From: Ruegeria arenilitoris
Lineage (GTDB): Bacteria; Pseudomonadota; Alphaproteobacteria; Rhodobacterales; Rhodobacteraceae
Direction of reading: 5' to 3'
NCBI RefSeq assembly: GCF_013031355.1
Contig: NZ_WPZO01000002.1
Coordinates: forward strand, 62,001 to 126,000
DNA length: 64,000 bases
Shown: positions 25,164-35,000 of the stretch, piece after piece
Layout: each line of letters opens with the position of its first letter
Position numbering within the stretch: the stretch's first letter is position 1
The notes under the pieces: model-generated
The model's database searches: none
The model's input: the letters and a program-made list of their open reading frames with translations, nothing else
What the model was told of the DNA's origin: nothing
Made by a program: the position numbers and the translations under genes

Positions 25164-26045
25164 ATGATCGAAATCCGCGACCTGCAATTGCTCAGCGCTT
25201 TGGCGCGGCATCAGCATTTTGCCAAGGCGGCCGAAGAATGCGGGATCTCGCAGCCTGCCTTCTCGATGCGCATCCGCAATCTTGAGGACCGGCTGGGTGT
25301 CTCGATCGTCCGCCGTGCCAACCGGTTTCAGGGCCTGACCGAAGAAGGCGAAATGATCGTCCAACGGGCGCGGCGTATTCTCGACGATACCAAAGCGCTG
25401 GAGCAGCAGGTTCTTGCCGCCAAGGGCGAGATCACCGGCACGCTGATTCTGGGCGTGATCCCGACCGCGATCGCGTTCACGGGTCGCCTGACGAAACGCT
25501 TGCGGCAGGCACACCCTCGCATTGTCACCCGGATCGAAACCATGTCGGCCACCGCAATTCAACATCGGCTGGATGAGGGCAGTCTGGATGCGGGCATTAC
25601 CTATGGTGACAGTATCGGAACCGACTTGCGGCAGGTGCAGCCTTTGTATGAGGAAACCTATGTGCTGTTGGTGCCGTCGCACATGACGGCTGAAACTGGG
25701 CCGATCCCCTGGGCGCGGGTGGCTGAATTCCCGATCAGCCTTTTGGAGCCACAGATGCAGAACCGGCGCATTCTGGACCGGATTTTTGCCGAACAGGGGC
25801 TGCACCCGCAGGTTGTCGCGGAAACCAGCGGTTTCACCGCCTCAATGGTCATGGCGCGTGAAGGGTTGGCGGCCACAGTGGTCCCGCGCGTGCTGATCCG
25901 CGCGCTTGGTGATCTGAAGGGCACGAAGGTGCTGCCTTTGGTCGATCCCGTTGTCAGCAAACCGATTTGTCTGGCGACCCTGTCTCGTGACCCGGAGCTG
26001 CCCACGGTCGAGGCGTTGCGGGCTGTGGTGACGTCTTTGCGGTGA
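25164..26045 (+). CDS. LysR-family transcriptional regulator
   Basis: The 293-residue protein starts with a winged helix-turn-helix (MIEIRDLQLLSALARHQHFAKAAEECGISQPAFSMRIRNLEDRLG, with RNLEDRLG as the turn) and continues with a periplasmic-binding-like effector domain (TGTLILGVIPTAIAFTG; LDAGITYGD). I chose ATG 25164 over 25062 because the latter adds 34 unconserved residues. It lies 85 bases upstream of formate dehydrogenase in the same direction, so control of that operon, or of the divergent SnoaL gene, is plausible. Confidence 0.92.
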   Translation: MIEIRDLQLLSALARHQHFAKAAEECGISQPAFSMRIRNLEDRLGVSIVRRANRFQGLTEEGEMIVQRARRILDDTKALEQQVLAAKGEITGTLILGVIPTAIAFTGRLTKRLRQAHPRIVTRIETMSATAIQHRLDEGSLDAGITYGDSIGTDLRQVQPLYEETYVLLVPSHMTAETGPIPWARVAEFPISLLEPQMQNRRILDRIFAEQGLHPQVVAETSGFTASMVMAREGLAATVVPRVLIRALGDLKGTKVLPLVDPVVSKPICLATLSRDPELPTVEALRAVVTSLR

Positions 26046-26055
26046 TAAGGTGTCG

Positions 26056-26075
26056 TTATCGTGCGATTGCGATAA
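26056..26075. promoter_or_regulatory. Candidate LysR operator upstream of formate dehydrogenase
   Basis: TTATCG (26056-26061) and CGATAA (26070-26075) form a 6-bp inverted repeat with an 8-base spacer. Further CGAT copies occur at 26077-26080 and 26085-26088. A possible -10, TATTCT, lies at 26093-26098. Confidence 0.4.
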
Positions 26076-26130
26076 GCGATTTGACGATATGTTATTCTGA
26101 TGAGACACGGAGCCTCAATCGGAGGGCATC

Positions 26131-27834
26131 ATGGCACCATTAGACACCAAGCCATCAGGCGCACCCAAGGGCGTCTGGAAGTCAGGTAAAGGCAAGGGGC
26201 GACACACGCCCAAAGGCCGTCAGTTCACGGACGAGGCGCAGGCTGAGATTCATCGCCTGCTGGGCGACCGCCCGCGCCGCCGCGACTTGCTGATCGAATT
26301 CCTGCATTTGATTCAGGACGAACACGGCCATATCAGCGCCGACCACATTGCCGCGCTTGCGGTCGAGATGCGGATCGGACAGGCCGAGATTTATGAGACC
26401 GCAACCTTCTACGCCCATTTCGATGTGGTGAAAGAAGGTGAGACGCCTCCTCCGGCGTTGACCATCCGGGTCTGTGATTCCCTGTCCTGCGAAATGGCTG
26501 GTGCCGAGCAGCTGCAGAAGGCGCTGGAAGACGGTCTGGACCCGGCTGAGGTTCGCGTGGTTCGCGCGCCCTGCATGGGCCGCTGCGATACCGCCCCGGT
26601 GCTTGAGATAGGTCACAACCATATCGACCATGCAACCCCCGAAAAGGTGCAGGCTGCGATTGCTGCCGATGAAACCCATGCTCATCTACCCGACTACGAA
26701 GCCTTTGCAGCCTATGAAGAAAATGGCGGTTACGCCAAGCTGAAAGAGCTGCGCGACGGCGGCGATTGGGAAAAGGTGCAGGAAGACGTCCTGTCTTCGG
26801 GCCTGCGTGGTCTGGGCGGCGCTGGCTTCCCGTCCGGCAAGAAATGGGGCTTTGTTCGCATGAACGAAGGCCCTCGCTATCTGGCCGTGAACGGGGACGA
26901 GGGCGAACCCGGCACGTTCAAGGATCGCTATTACCTGGAGCGCACGCCGCATGTCTTCCTCGAAGGGATGCTGATCGCCGCCTGGGCCGTCGAGGCGGAA
27001 ACCTGCTTCATCTACATGCGCGACGAATACCCGGCGGTTCTGGAAATCCTCCGACGCGAGATCGCTGCGCTGGAAGACGCCGGGATTGTTGAGCCAGGTT
27101 ACATCGACTTGCGCCGGGGCGCCGGCGCTTACATCTGTGGTGAAGAATCCGCGATGATCGAGTCGATAGAGGGCAAGAAGGGCTTGCCGCGTCACCGTCC
27201 TCCGTTCGTGGCGCAGGTTGGGGTCTTTAACCGCCCGACTTTGGTGCACAATGTCGAGACGCTCTATTGGGTCACCAAAGTCTGCCGCGAGGGGCCCGAG
27301 TGCCTCAACAGCACCGAAAAGAATGGCCGTAAGGGTCTGCGCAGCTATTCGGTCTCGGGCCGTGTGGCGAAGCCGGGCGTCTATCTGCTGCCCGCTGGCT
27401 CGACCATTCTAGACGTGATCGAAGCGGCTGGTGGCATGGCCGAAGGTCAGACTTTCAAGGCGTATCAGCCGGGTGGTCCGTCTTCGGGTCTGCTGCCTGC
27501 GTCGATGGATGACATCCCGCTGGATTTCGACACGCTGCAACCGCATGGCACCTTCATCGGCTCTGCTGCTGTAGTGGTTCTGTCCGACCAGGACACCGCC
27601 CGCGATGCGGCGCTGAACATGCTGCGCTTCTTCGAAGACGAAAGCTGCGGCCAGTGCACGCCCTGCCGGGCTGGCTGTGAAAAGGCGGTGAAGCTGATGC
27701 AAGCCGACAAATGGGACACTGATCTGCTGGAAGATCTGTGCCAGGTCATGGGCGACGCATCGATTTGCGGTCTGGGGCAGGCAGCCCCAAACCCGATCCG
27801 CCTTGTCATGAAACATTTCGCTGACGAAATCTGA
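26131..27834 (+). CDS. NAD-dependent formate dehydrogenase, fused gamma-beta subunit (FdsG-FdsB)
   Basis: This 567-residue diaphorase subunit passes electrons from formate to NAD. The N-terminal third is NuoE/FdsG-like, binding a [2Fe-2S] cluster through cysteines in RVCDSLSCEMAG and APCMGRCDTAP. The rest is NuoF/FdsB-like, with LRGLGGAGFPSGKKWG and NGDEGEPGTFKDRYYLE for NAD and FMN binding. GAGAYICGEESA follows, then a [4Fe-4S] motif ESCGQCTPCRAGC. In Rhodobacter the two parts are separate genes, fdsG and fdsB. The start follows a GGAGGG. FdsA begins 13 bases after the stop. Confidence 0.93.
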   Translation: MAPLDTKPSGAPKGVWKSGKGKGRHTPKGRQFTDEAQAEIHRLLGDRPRRRDLLIEFLHLIQDEHGHISADHIAALAVEMRIGQAEIYETATFYAHFDVVKEGETPPPALTIRVCDSLSCEMAGAEQLQKALEDGLDPAEVRVVRAPCMGRCDTAPVLEIGHNHIDHATPEKVQAAIAADETHAHLPDYEAFAAYEENGGYAKLKELRDGGDWEKVQEDVLSSGLRGLGGAGFPSGKKWGFVRMNEGPRYLAVNGDEGEPGTFKDRYYLERTPHVFLEGMLIAAWAVEAETCFIYMRDEYPAVLEILRREIAALEDAGIVEPGYIDLRRGAGAYICGEESAMIESIEGKKGLPRHRPPFVAQVGVFNRPTLVHNVETLYWVTKVCREGPECLNSTEKNGRKGLRSYSVSGRVAKPGVYLLPAGSTILDVIEAAGGMAEGQTFKAYQPGGPSSGLLPASMDDIPLDFDTLQPHGTFIGSAAVVVLSDQDTARDAALNMLRFFEDESCGQCTPCRAGCEKAVKLMQADKWDTDLLEDLCQVMGDASICGLGQAAPNPIRLVMKHFADEI

Positions 27835-27847
27835 GGGAGACAGAGCC

Positions 27848-30631
27848 ATGCTTGATGCAAGCCCAAACAAGACCGTCACCTTCAACCTGAACGGCGAAGA
27901 TGTCACCGTGCCCGAGGGCTGGACCATCTGGGAAGCCGCCAAGGGGCAGGGGTTCACCATCCCTCACCTGTGCCACAAGCCGCAGCCGGGCTATCGCCCA
28001 GATGGCAACTGCCGCGCCTGTATGGTTGAGGTAGAAGGCGAGCGTACGCTGGTCGCCTCGTGCATCCGCCCCGCAGCGGACGGTATGGTCGTCAAGACCG
28101 ACAGCGACCGTGCCGAGAAATCACGCGCCATGGTCATGGAACTGTTGGTCGCGGACCAGCCTGAGGAAGCCCACGACACCTCCAGCCATTTCTGGGACAT
28201 GGCCAAGCTGAACGATGTCAGCGACAGCCGCTTCCCGGCGAAAGAGGCCGAGAAGATCCCACTGCTGGATGACAGCCACGTAGCGATGCGCGTCAATCTG
28301 GACGCCTGCATCAACTGCAACCTCTGCGTTCGCGCCTGCCGTGAAGTGCAGGTGAACGACGTGATCGGCATGGCCGGTCGTGGCCATACGGCGCAGGTGG
28401 TGTTCGATCAGAACGACCCGATGGGTGATTCAACCTGTGTGGCCTGCGGTGAATGCGTTCAGGCCTGCCCGACCGGCGCCCTGATGCCCGCCACCGTGCT
28501 GGACGACAAGCAGCAGGGCGACAGCAAGGACTACGACAGCGAAACCGAAAGCGTCTGCCCGTTCTGCGGTGTGGGCTGTAAAGTCTCGCTGAAGGTCAAG
28601 GACGGCAAGGTTAAGTATGTTGAGGGCATCAACGGCCCGGCAAACGAAGGCCGTCTGTGCGTCAAAGGCCGCTTTGGTTTCGACTACATCCACCACCCGC
28701 ACCGTCTGACCAAGCCGCTGATCCGTCGCGAGGACGCTCCGGCCAAGGGTTTGAACGTTGATCCAGGCAATCTGGACACCCATTTCCGCGAAGCGACATG
28801 GGAAGAGGCGATGGATCTAGCCGCCACCAAGCTGAAAACCCTGCGCGACGAAGATCCGCGTAGCGTTGCAGGCTTTGGTTCGGCCAAGTGCACCAACGAA
28901 GAAGCCTACCTGTTCCAGAAGTTCATCCGTCAGGGTTTCAAGCACAACAACGTCGATCACTGCACCCGTCTGTGCCACGCGTCGTCCGTTGCTGCTCTGA
29001 TCGAGAACGTGGGCTCGGGCGCTGTGACCGCGACCTTCAACGAGATCGAAAACGCGGATGTGGCGATCATCATCGGCTCGAACCCGATCGAGAACCACCC
29101 CGTCGCGGCGACCTACTTCAAGCAGTTCGCCAAGCGCGGCGGCAAGCTGATCGTGATGGACCCGCGCGGCGTCGGTATGCGCAAGTTTGCAGACGAAATG
29201 CTGCAGTTCCGTCCGGGTGCGGATGTCTCGATGCTCAACGCGATCATGAACGTGATCGTCGAAGAAGAGCTGTATGACAGCCAGTACATCCACCGCTGGA
29301 CCGAGAACTGGGAGGCCGAGAAAGAGCATCTGCGCCAGTTCACGCCCGAGGCGATGTCGCCGATCTGTGGCATCGAACCGGATCAGCTGCGCCGTGTCGC
29401 GCGCACCTTTGCGCAGGCCAAGGCCGGTCTGATTTTCTGGGGTATGGGCGTCAGCCAACACATCCACGGCACCGACAACTCGCGCTGCCTGATCTCGCTG
29501 GCTCTGATGACAGGGAACGTTGGTAAACCCGGCGCGGGTCTGCACCCGCTCCGCGGTCAGAACAACGTGCAAGGCGCATCCGACGCGGGCCTGATCCCGA
29601 TGTTCCTGCCCGACTACCAGACCGTGACCGACGACGGCATTCGGGCCAAGTTCAACAACGTCTGGAACTCAGACGACTTCTCGAACGAGAAGGGGCTGAC
29701 TGTCACCGAGATCATCGACCAGGCCTATGCGGGCAACATCAAGGGCATGTACATCATGGGTGAAAACCCGGCCATGTCCGACCCCGATGTGAACCACGCC
29801 CGAGACGCGCTGGCCAAGCTGGACCTGATGATCGTGCAGGACATCTTCCTGACCGAGACGGCGAACTATGCCGATATCATCCTGCCAGCCTCGGCGCTCT
29901 ATGAGAAGAACGGTACCGTGTCGAACACCAACCGTCAGGTACAGCGTGTGCGTCCGGCCGTGACCCCTCCGGGTGAGGCGCGCGAGGATTGGAAGATCAC
30001 CGTCGAACTGGCGCAGCGCATCGGTCTGAACTGGGATTACACCGATGTGTCTCAGGTCTTTGCCGAGATGAAGTTGACGATGAACTCGCTCAACAACATC
30101 ACGTGGGAGCGTCTGGAGACCGAGACCATCACCTACCCGTCGCTGTCCGAGACAGACCCGGGTCAGGCGATTGTATTCGGCGATGGCTTCCCGCGTGCGG
30201 ATGGTCGTGCCCGGTTCACCCCGGCCAGCGTCATCCCGCCGGACGAGGCGCCGGATGATGAATACCCGATGATCGCCACCACCGGCCGTCAGCTGGAACA
30301 CTGGCACACCGGGTCGATGACCCGCCGGTCCAACGTTCTGGACGCGGTTGAGCCGGAAGCGAACTGTTCGCTGAACCCGCGCACGCTCAAGCTGATGGGG
30401 ATCGAACCGGGTGAGATGATCCGTCTGACCACCCGTCGCGGCTCGATCGAGATCATGGCGCGGGCCGACCGGGCGATTGCCGAGGATATGGTGTTCATCC
30501 CGTTTGCCTATGTCGAGGCGGCGGCAAACGTCCTGACCAACTCGGCCATCGATCCCTACGGCAAAATCCCCGAGTTCAAGTTCTCGGCGATCCGGGTCGA
30601 AAAGATCGAAGACGCTGTCGCGGCGGAATAA
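27848..30631 (+). CDS. fdsA: NAD-dependent formate dehydrogenase alpha subunit (molybdopterin, iron-sulfur)
   Basis: The catalytic subunit oxidises formate to carbon dioxide at a bis-MGD molybdenum centre. The 927 residues begin with a [2Fe-2S] ferredoxin-like domain (HLCHKPQPGYRPDGNCRACM), then a histidine/cysteine cluster region. Two [4Fe-4S] ferredoxin motifs (CINCNLCVRAC, CVACGECVQAC) and CPFCGVGCK precede the Mo domains. The Mo ligand region reads VDHCTRLCHASS, with Cys376-His377 as the active pair, so this is a cysteine rather than selenocysteine enzyme. No fdsC or fdsD follows; the operon seems to end at the terminator. Confidence 0.95.
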   Translation: MLDASPNKTVTFNLNGEDVTVPEGWTIWEAAKGQGFTIPHLCHKPQPGYRPDGNCRACMVEVEGERTLVASCIRPAADGMVVKTDSDRAEKSRAMVMELLVADQPEEAHDTSSHFWDMAKLNDVSDSRFPAKEAEKIPLLDDSHVAMRVNLDACINCNLCVRACREVQVNDVIGMAGRGHTAQVVFDQNDPMGDSTCVACGECVQACPTGALMPATVLDDKQQGDSKDYDSETESVCPFCGVGCKVSLKVKDGKVKYVEGINGPANEGRLCVKGRFGFDYIHHPHRLTKPLIRREDAPAKGLNVDPGNLDTHFREATWEEAMDLAATKLKTLRDEDPRSVAGFGSAKCTNEEAYLFQKFIRQGFKHNNVDHCTRLCHASSVAALIENVGSGAVTATFNEIENADVAIIIGSNPIENHPVAATYFKQFAKRGGKLIVMDPRGVGMRKFADEMLQFRPGADVSMLNAIMNVIVEEELYDSQYIHRWTENWEAEKEHLRQFTPEAMSPICGIEPDQLRRVARTFAQAKAGLIFWGMGVSQHIHGTDNSRCLISLALMTGNVGKPGAGLHPLRGQNNVQGASDAGLIPMFLPDYQTVTDDGIRAKFNNVWNSDDFSNEKGLTVTEIIDQAYAGNIKGMYIMGENPAMSDPDVNHARDALAKLDLMIVQDIFLTETANYADIILPASALYEKNGTVSNTNRQVQRVRPAVTPPGEAREDWKITVELAQRIGLNWDYTDVSQVFAEMKLTMNSLNNITWERLETETITYPSLSETDPGQAIVFGDGFPRADGRARFTPASVIPPDEAPDDEYPMIATTGRQLEHWHTGSMTRRSNVLDAVEPEANCSLNPRTLKLMGIEPGEMIRLTTRRGSIEIMARADRAIAEDMVFIPFAYVEAAANVLTNSAIDPYGKIPEFKFSAIRVEKIEDAVAAE

Positions 30632-30652
30632 CACCACCACTCACAAATCTAG

Positions 30653-30681
30653 AAAAGGCGGCCCTTTGGGTCGCCTTTTTT
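30653..30681 (+). terminator. Intrinsic terminator after fdsA
   Basis: AAAAGGCGGCCC (30653-30664) pairs with GGGTCGCCTTTT, one G-T pair, around a TTT loop, and runs into TTTTTTC. Confidence 0.85.
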
Positions 30682-30743
30682 CTTTCCTTGACAGAGTGTT
30701 GCTTGCGACCAAACCTGTCGTCACCTTGGTGATGGAGGAGCAC

Positions 30744-31532
30744 ATGGCCCGCCGTTTCGTTGATCTGTCCGTTCCGTTGGAAACCGGGATCGTGTCCGAC
30801 CCGCCTATCATGCTGCCCGAGATCGATTATCTGACCCACGATCAGACCGCCGAGCAGGTGATGGCGTTTTTTCCCGGTCTTCAGAAAGATGACCTTCCGG
30901 GCGGCGAGGGCTGGGCCATCGAACGGCTGCAGATCGCCACCCATAACGGTACCCATCTGGACGCGCCCTATCACCATCATTCGACCATGAATAACGGCGA
31001 ACGGGCGATCACGATCGACGAGGTTCCGTTGGAATGGTGCATGAACCCCGGCGTGAAACTGGATTTCCGGCATTTCGACGATGGCTATGTCGCGACTGCG
31101 GCCGATGTCGAGGCAGAGCTGAAACGCATCGGCCACGATCTTCAGCCGCTGGACATCGTGATCGTCAATACTTCGGCGGGCACGCAATACGGCCAGCCGG
31201 ATTATCTGATGAAAGGTTGCGGTATGGGACGCGAGGCGACCTTATACCTGACCAAGCGCGGTGTGCGGGTAACCGGCACAGACGCCTGGAGCTGGGATGC
31301 GCCTTTTCCCCTGACCGCTCAGGAATACGCCGAAACCAAGGATGCGTCGATCATCTGGGAAGGCCATCGTGCCTCGATGGAGATCGGCTATTGCCATATC
31401 GAAAAGTTGACCAACCTCGAAGGCCTGCCACCCACCGGGTTCGAAATCTCGTGCTTTCCGTTCAAGATCAAAGGGGCATCGGCGGGCTTTGTGCGGGCTG
31501 TCGCGATCTTTGAGGAGGACGGTGATGAATAA
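30744..31532 (+). CDS. Cyclase family (kynurenine formamidase-like) metal hydrolase
   Basis: The 262-residue protein carries THNGTHLDAPYHHH, the HxGTHxDxP metal-binding motif of the cyclase/KynB family, plus DIVIVNTSAG and GVRVTGTDAWSWDAP. Members hydrolyse amides or lactones, including N-formylkynurenine. The substrate here is not known. I chose ATG 30744 (MARRFVDLS) because GGAGGAG precedes it. The stop overlaps the thioesterase start by eight bases, so the pair is an operon. Confidence 0.88.
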   Translation: MARRFVDLSVPLETGIVSDPPIMLPEIDYLTHDQTAEQVMAFFPGLQKDDLPGGEGWAIERLQIATHNGTHLDAPYHHHSTMNNGERAITIDEVPLEWCMNPGVKLDFRHFDDGYVATAADVEAELKRIGHDLQPLDIVIVNTSAGTQYGQPDYLMKGCGMGREATLYLTKRGVRVTGTDAWSWDAPFPLTAQEYAETKDASIIWEGHRASMEIGYCHIEKLTNLEGLPPTGFEISCFPFKIKGASAGFVRAVAIFEEDGDE

Positions 31533-32037
31533 CCCCCTCAGCGGACATGACGGCCCTTATGACGCGCCGGTTGAAGTGCGGGGGTTCTCGGTCCTGCCGG
31601 AATGGGTCGATTACAACGGCCACATGAACGTGGGCTATTACGGCGTGGCCTTCGACATGGCGCTGGAAAAGCTGATGGCCGATCACCTTGGGGTGGGTGA
31701 GGTGCAGGTCAAGGCGCTGGGGCAGGGGCCGTATGTCCTGCAATCCCACATGAATTTCCTGCGCGAGGTTCAGCCGGATGAGACATTCTTTTTTCGCATT
31801 CGGATGCTGGATTCAGATCAGAAACGCGGTCATTACTTTGCGCAAATGCTGTCAGAAAAAGACGACGCAGTCTGCGCCACGCAGGAGGCACTGTTCATGA
31901 ATGTCAGCCACGCCACCGGACGATCAGAGCCCTACCCGGATTGGGCAGCCGCCCGGCTGGCCCGCATGGTTCGCGATCACGCCGGGCTGGAGGCCGCGCC
32001 GCAGGTCGGGCAGGCAATTGGCATCCGGCGGAAATAA
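31525..32037 (+). CDS. Hotdog-fold acyl-CoA thioesterase
   Basis: The 170-residue protein has the 4HBT family start VLPEWVDYNGHMNVGYYGVAFD, with the active-site Asp-Tyr-Asn-Gly-His-Met-Asn motif, and HMNFLREVQPDETFFFRIRML. It is similar in layout to betainyl-CoA thioesterases, but the true acyl group cannot be told. ATG 31525 is preceded by GAGGAGGACGG and overlaps the cyclase stop. It converges with tamB, leaving five bases between the stops. Confidence 0.85.
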   Translation: MNNPLSGHDGPYDAPVEVRGFSVLPEWVDYNGHMNVGYYGVAFDMALEKLMADHLGVGEVQVKALGQGPYVLQSHMNFLREVQPDETFFFRIRMLDSDQKRGHYFAQMLSEKDDAVCATQEALFMNVSHATGRSEPYPDWAAARLARMVRDHAGLEAAPQVGQAIGIRRK

Positions 32038-32042
32038 CGCCC

Positions 32043-35000
32043 TCAATAATCCCGTTCGAAAAACAGCCCCAGACCGGTTTCGCCACGCCCGTCTACCGTT
32101 CCGCGCACCGTGAAACTGTCGGTGACGTCCAGGTTCAGGTTCACCTCGGTATCGCCCTCGGTATTGACGGTGAAATCGGTATAGAGGTTGTCGCTCAGGT
32201 AGGCTCCGGCCCCCAGACGGCCCGCGCCGCCCGAAGTCGCGCCGATGTCCACCGTGTCAACGCCGGTTGAATCGCGCAACCCCTTGGTTGCGTCGCCCCC
32301 CGCGCCGCTGAGCTGCGCCAGCGACGCAGCCATCTGGGCGATAACAAAGGGCGACAATTCCGAGAAGCTGTTGCCGAACAACAGCATGGCCAAAGCCTCT
32401 TCTGCCGGGCGCTCGGGATCGGAATAGACGTCAACCTCGGGCGCATCCAGCGGGCCAGAGATTTCAATCGTGGCGGTGCCTTCGGATGTGCTGGTTGACG
32501 ACGCGAACTCGATATAAGGCGTCAGGTCCCCCTGCAGGGTCACGATCCCTTTGGTTAGCGCCAGCCTGCGGCCCAGAATGTCAAAATTACCTCGGATCAG
32601 TTCGATCTGGCCCGAGGGTATGACCGATGCGGTTGTGCCGCCGATAAACAGGTTCCCACCCAGTTCGGCATTCACGCCGCGGCCGCGCACGAAAACCGCC
32701 TTGGGCGCCAGCAGGCTGATGTCCAGCGCCATGCGGGAGTCGCTTTTGGAGGCCCCTTCCTCGGCGATCAGTCTCGCCCGTTCACGGGTGATGTAGCTGG
32801 CCCGGCTTTCATTGATATGTTCGATCTCGGGGATCGGAGCGGCCCCAACGGCCCCGGCTGCGGCGGCGAGGTTGATGTTGGTTTCCTCAAAGGTGATCTG
32901 GCCGGAAAGGGCGCTGTTGCCCGCCAGGGCCCCGGTCAGGGCGATCTCGCCGTTCAGTGTGGTTTCATAGAGCAGCTTGTCAGTAACCACGAGCTGGTTG
33001 AGGCGTGTAACGATGTTCGCATTGAGCGGCGGCGTCAGATCTATGGGACCGGATACGGTAAAGTTGCCGCCCGCGCGCATCCCGCCATTCAGCGAGATCG
33101 TGGCCCGGCTTTGCGCCAGCTCGACCGAGCCGCTGATGCCTGTGATCGTTTGCCCTGCTTCGGGGATCGCCAGCGATGTCCCCGAGGTCGTGATGGACCC
33201 GCTGAGAGATTCGAGCGCAGGCTTGCCCCTTAGCCGCAGATTGTGCCGGGCCGTTCCATCGATTTTGTTGGGCGAGATAAACAGGTTGGCGACCCCAAGG
33301 TTGACACCGCCCTGGGCCCGCAGATCGGCTTCGCCGCTGTTTTCGTCAAAGGTGCCAGCGATCGTGCTGCTGATTTCGGCGGGGCCATTGGCCGAACCAT
33401 CGATGGTCCAGACGCCGCCTTTGCGTTTGGCGTTTCCGGTTGCTGCGATGGTGCCGGGGAATTCGGGTGCGAAACGCTCGATCTTGTTCAGCTTGGCGTC
33501 GAAATCCACATCGGCGGTGCCTTCCGTGTCCACGGTTCCGGTCAGCTCCGCGTAAGAGCTGTCCGGTCCGTTCAGCCGCATGGTGCCCTCAATCCCCGAT
33601 CCGGTTGGGGCGACGTTGCCGTCCAGTGTCAATGGCCCGGACATCGTGGTCAGGACGCGGGACACATCGTCAAGCTTTGCCGTGAAGTTCAGCCCGCCGG
33701 CGTCACGGTCCAACTTGCCCGATGCGGAGGCGGTCAGGGCGGTGCCCTGCAGGCGGAAGGTGCGGATGTCGACGCCTTCCTGATTTTTCTCGGCGTCGAC
33801 ATTCAGTGTTGTGCGGCCCTGGATCAGCTTGTCGACCAACTCGATACCGGTTTGAATGTCATCCGCATTCACGCCGCCCTGAATGTCGAAAGCCTTGCTG
33901 GCAAGGGCTGCGCTGCCTTGAAGGTTGGCTGTGATCGACCCGGCCAGATCGCGTTTGGCGAGCCCCGAGAACAGCGACAGATCGGGGGCATTCACCCTAG
34001 CGCTTCCATCCACCGCCAAATCGCCGGTGGGGTCGTCGACCGTTGCGGCGACCTGCGCGGTCAGGGCTTTGCCGTTGACCGTCGCCTTTCGAATGTCGAT
34101 CTTGTCGGCCGTGCGCGCACCGTCCCAAGTGATCACGGTTTTGCCGGTCAGCAGAGGGTCAATATCGGCCATGCCGGTCTTGATGTCCTGTCCGGTCACG
34201 CTGGCCGTACCGTCGAATTCCAGCGTTTGCACCGTGCCTTTGCCGTCCAGTTCAGCCTGCAAGCTTCCGCCCAGTTCGCGGTTGGCCAGCCCGGAGAAGA
34301 CCGACAGGTCAGGTGCATTCACGCTGGCCTGCCCATCTATAGTCAGGTTGCCGTCAGGTGTCGTGACCTCGCCGCTGGCCTGCGCCTGCGCGGCTTCGCT
34401 GTTCAGGTCGAATTCGCGGATCGTGATCCCGTCGCTGCCGCGGCTGGCATCCAGCGTGATCGTGGTCTCGCCCTTGATGACCGGGTCGATATCGTCGCGC
34501 CCGGTGACCAGATCGCGACCCTCGACCACCACCTTGCCGTCAAAGCTGCGTTCCAGCGGAGAGCCCTTACCCTTGACCCGGACGGAAGCCTCGCCTCCCA
34601 AATCCATCTGTGCCAAGTCCGAAAAGCGCGCCAGGTCCGATGCCTGCAACGTGGCCGAACCATCAACCGTCAACCCGCTGGTCAACCCGTCGATCAGTGC
34701 GTCCAATGCCAGCGTGTAGTCGGCCCCCACCAGCTCGAATCCGGACAGGTTCAGGGACTGATCGCTGCCATAGTCGAACTGGCCGTCCAGCGTGATGCGC
34801 TGGCCCAAAGCGGTGTTCAGCGCCTGATCGTTCAGGTCGATTCCGTCGACGATGGCCTGCAGATCACCTGTAACGGTGAATGCCTCGCCCTGTTCCAAGG
34901 TGCCCTGCGCGGTGATCCGGGCATTGTCGAGTTTTGCCTGCGGCGACTGAAACGCGTCTGCGGTCAGGCTCAGGTCCCACAGGTTTCCGTTTTTCTGATC

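Noticed and set aside
30688..30717. TTGACA after the fdsA terminator as a promoter for the cyclase gene
   Set aside because: The spacing leads to AAACCT, a weak -10. It is possible but not strong enough to list.
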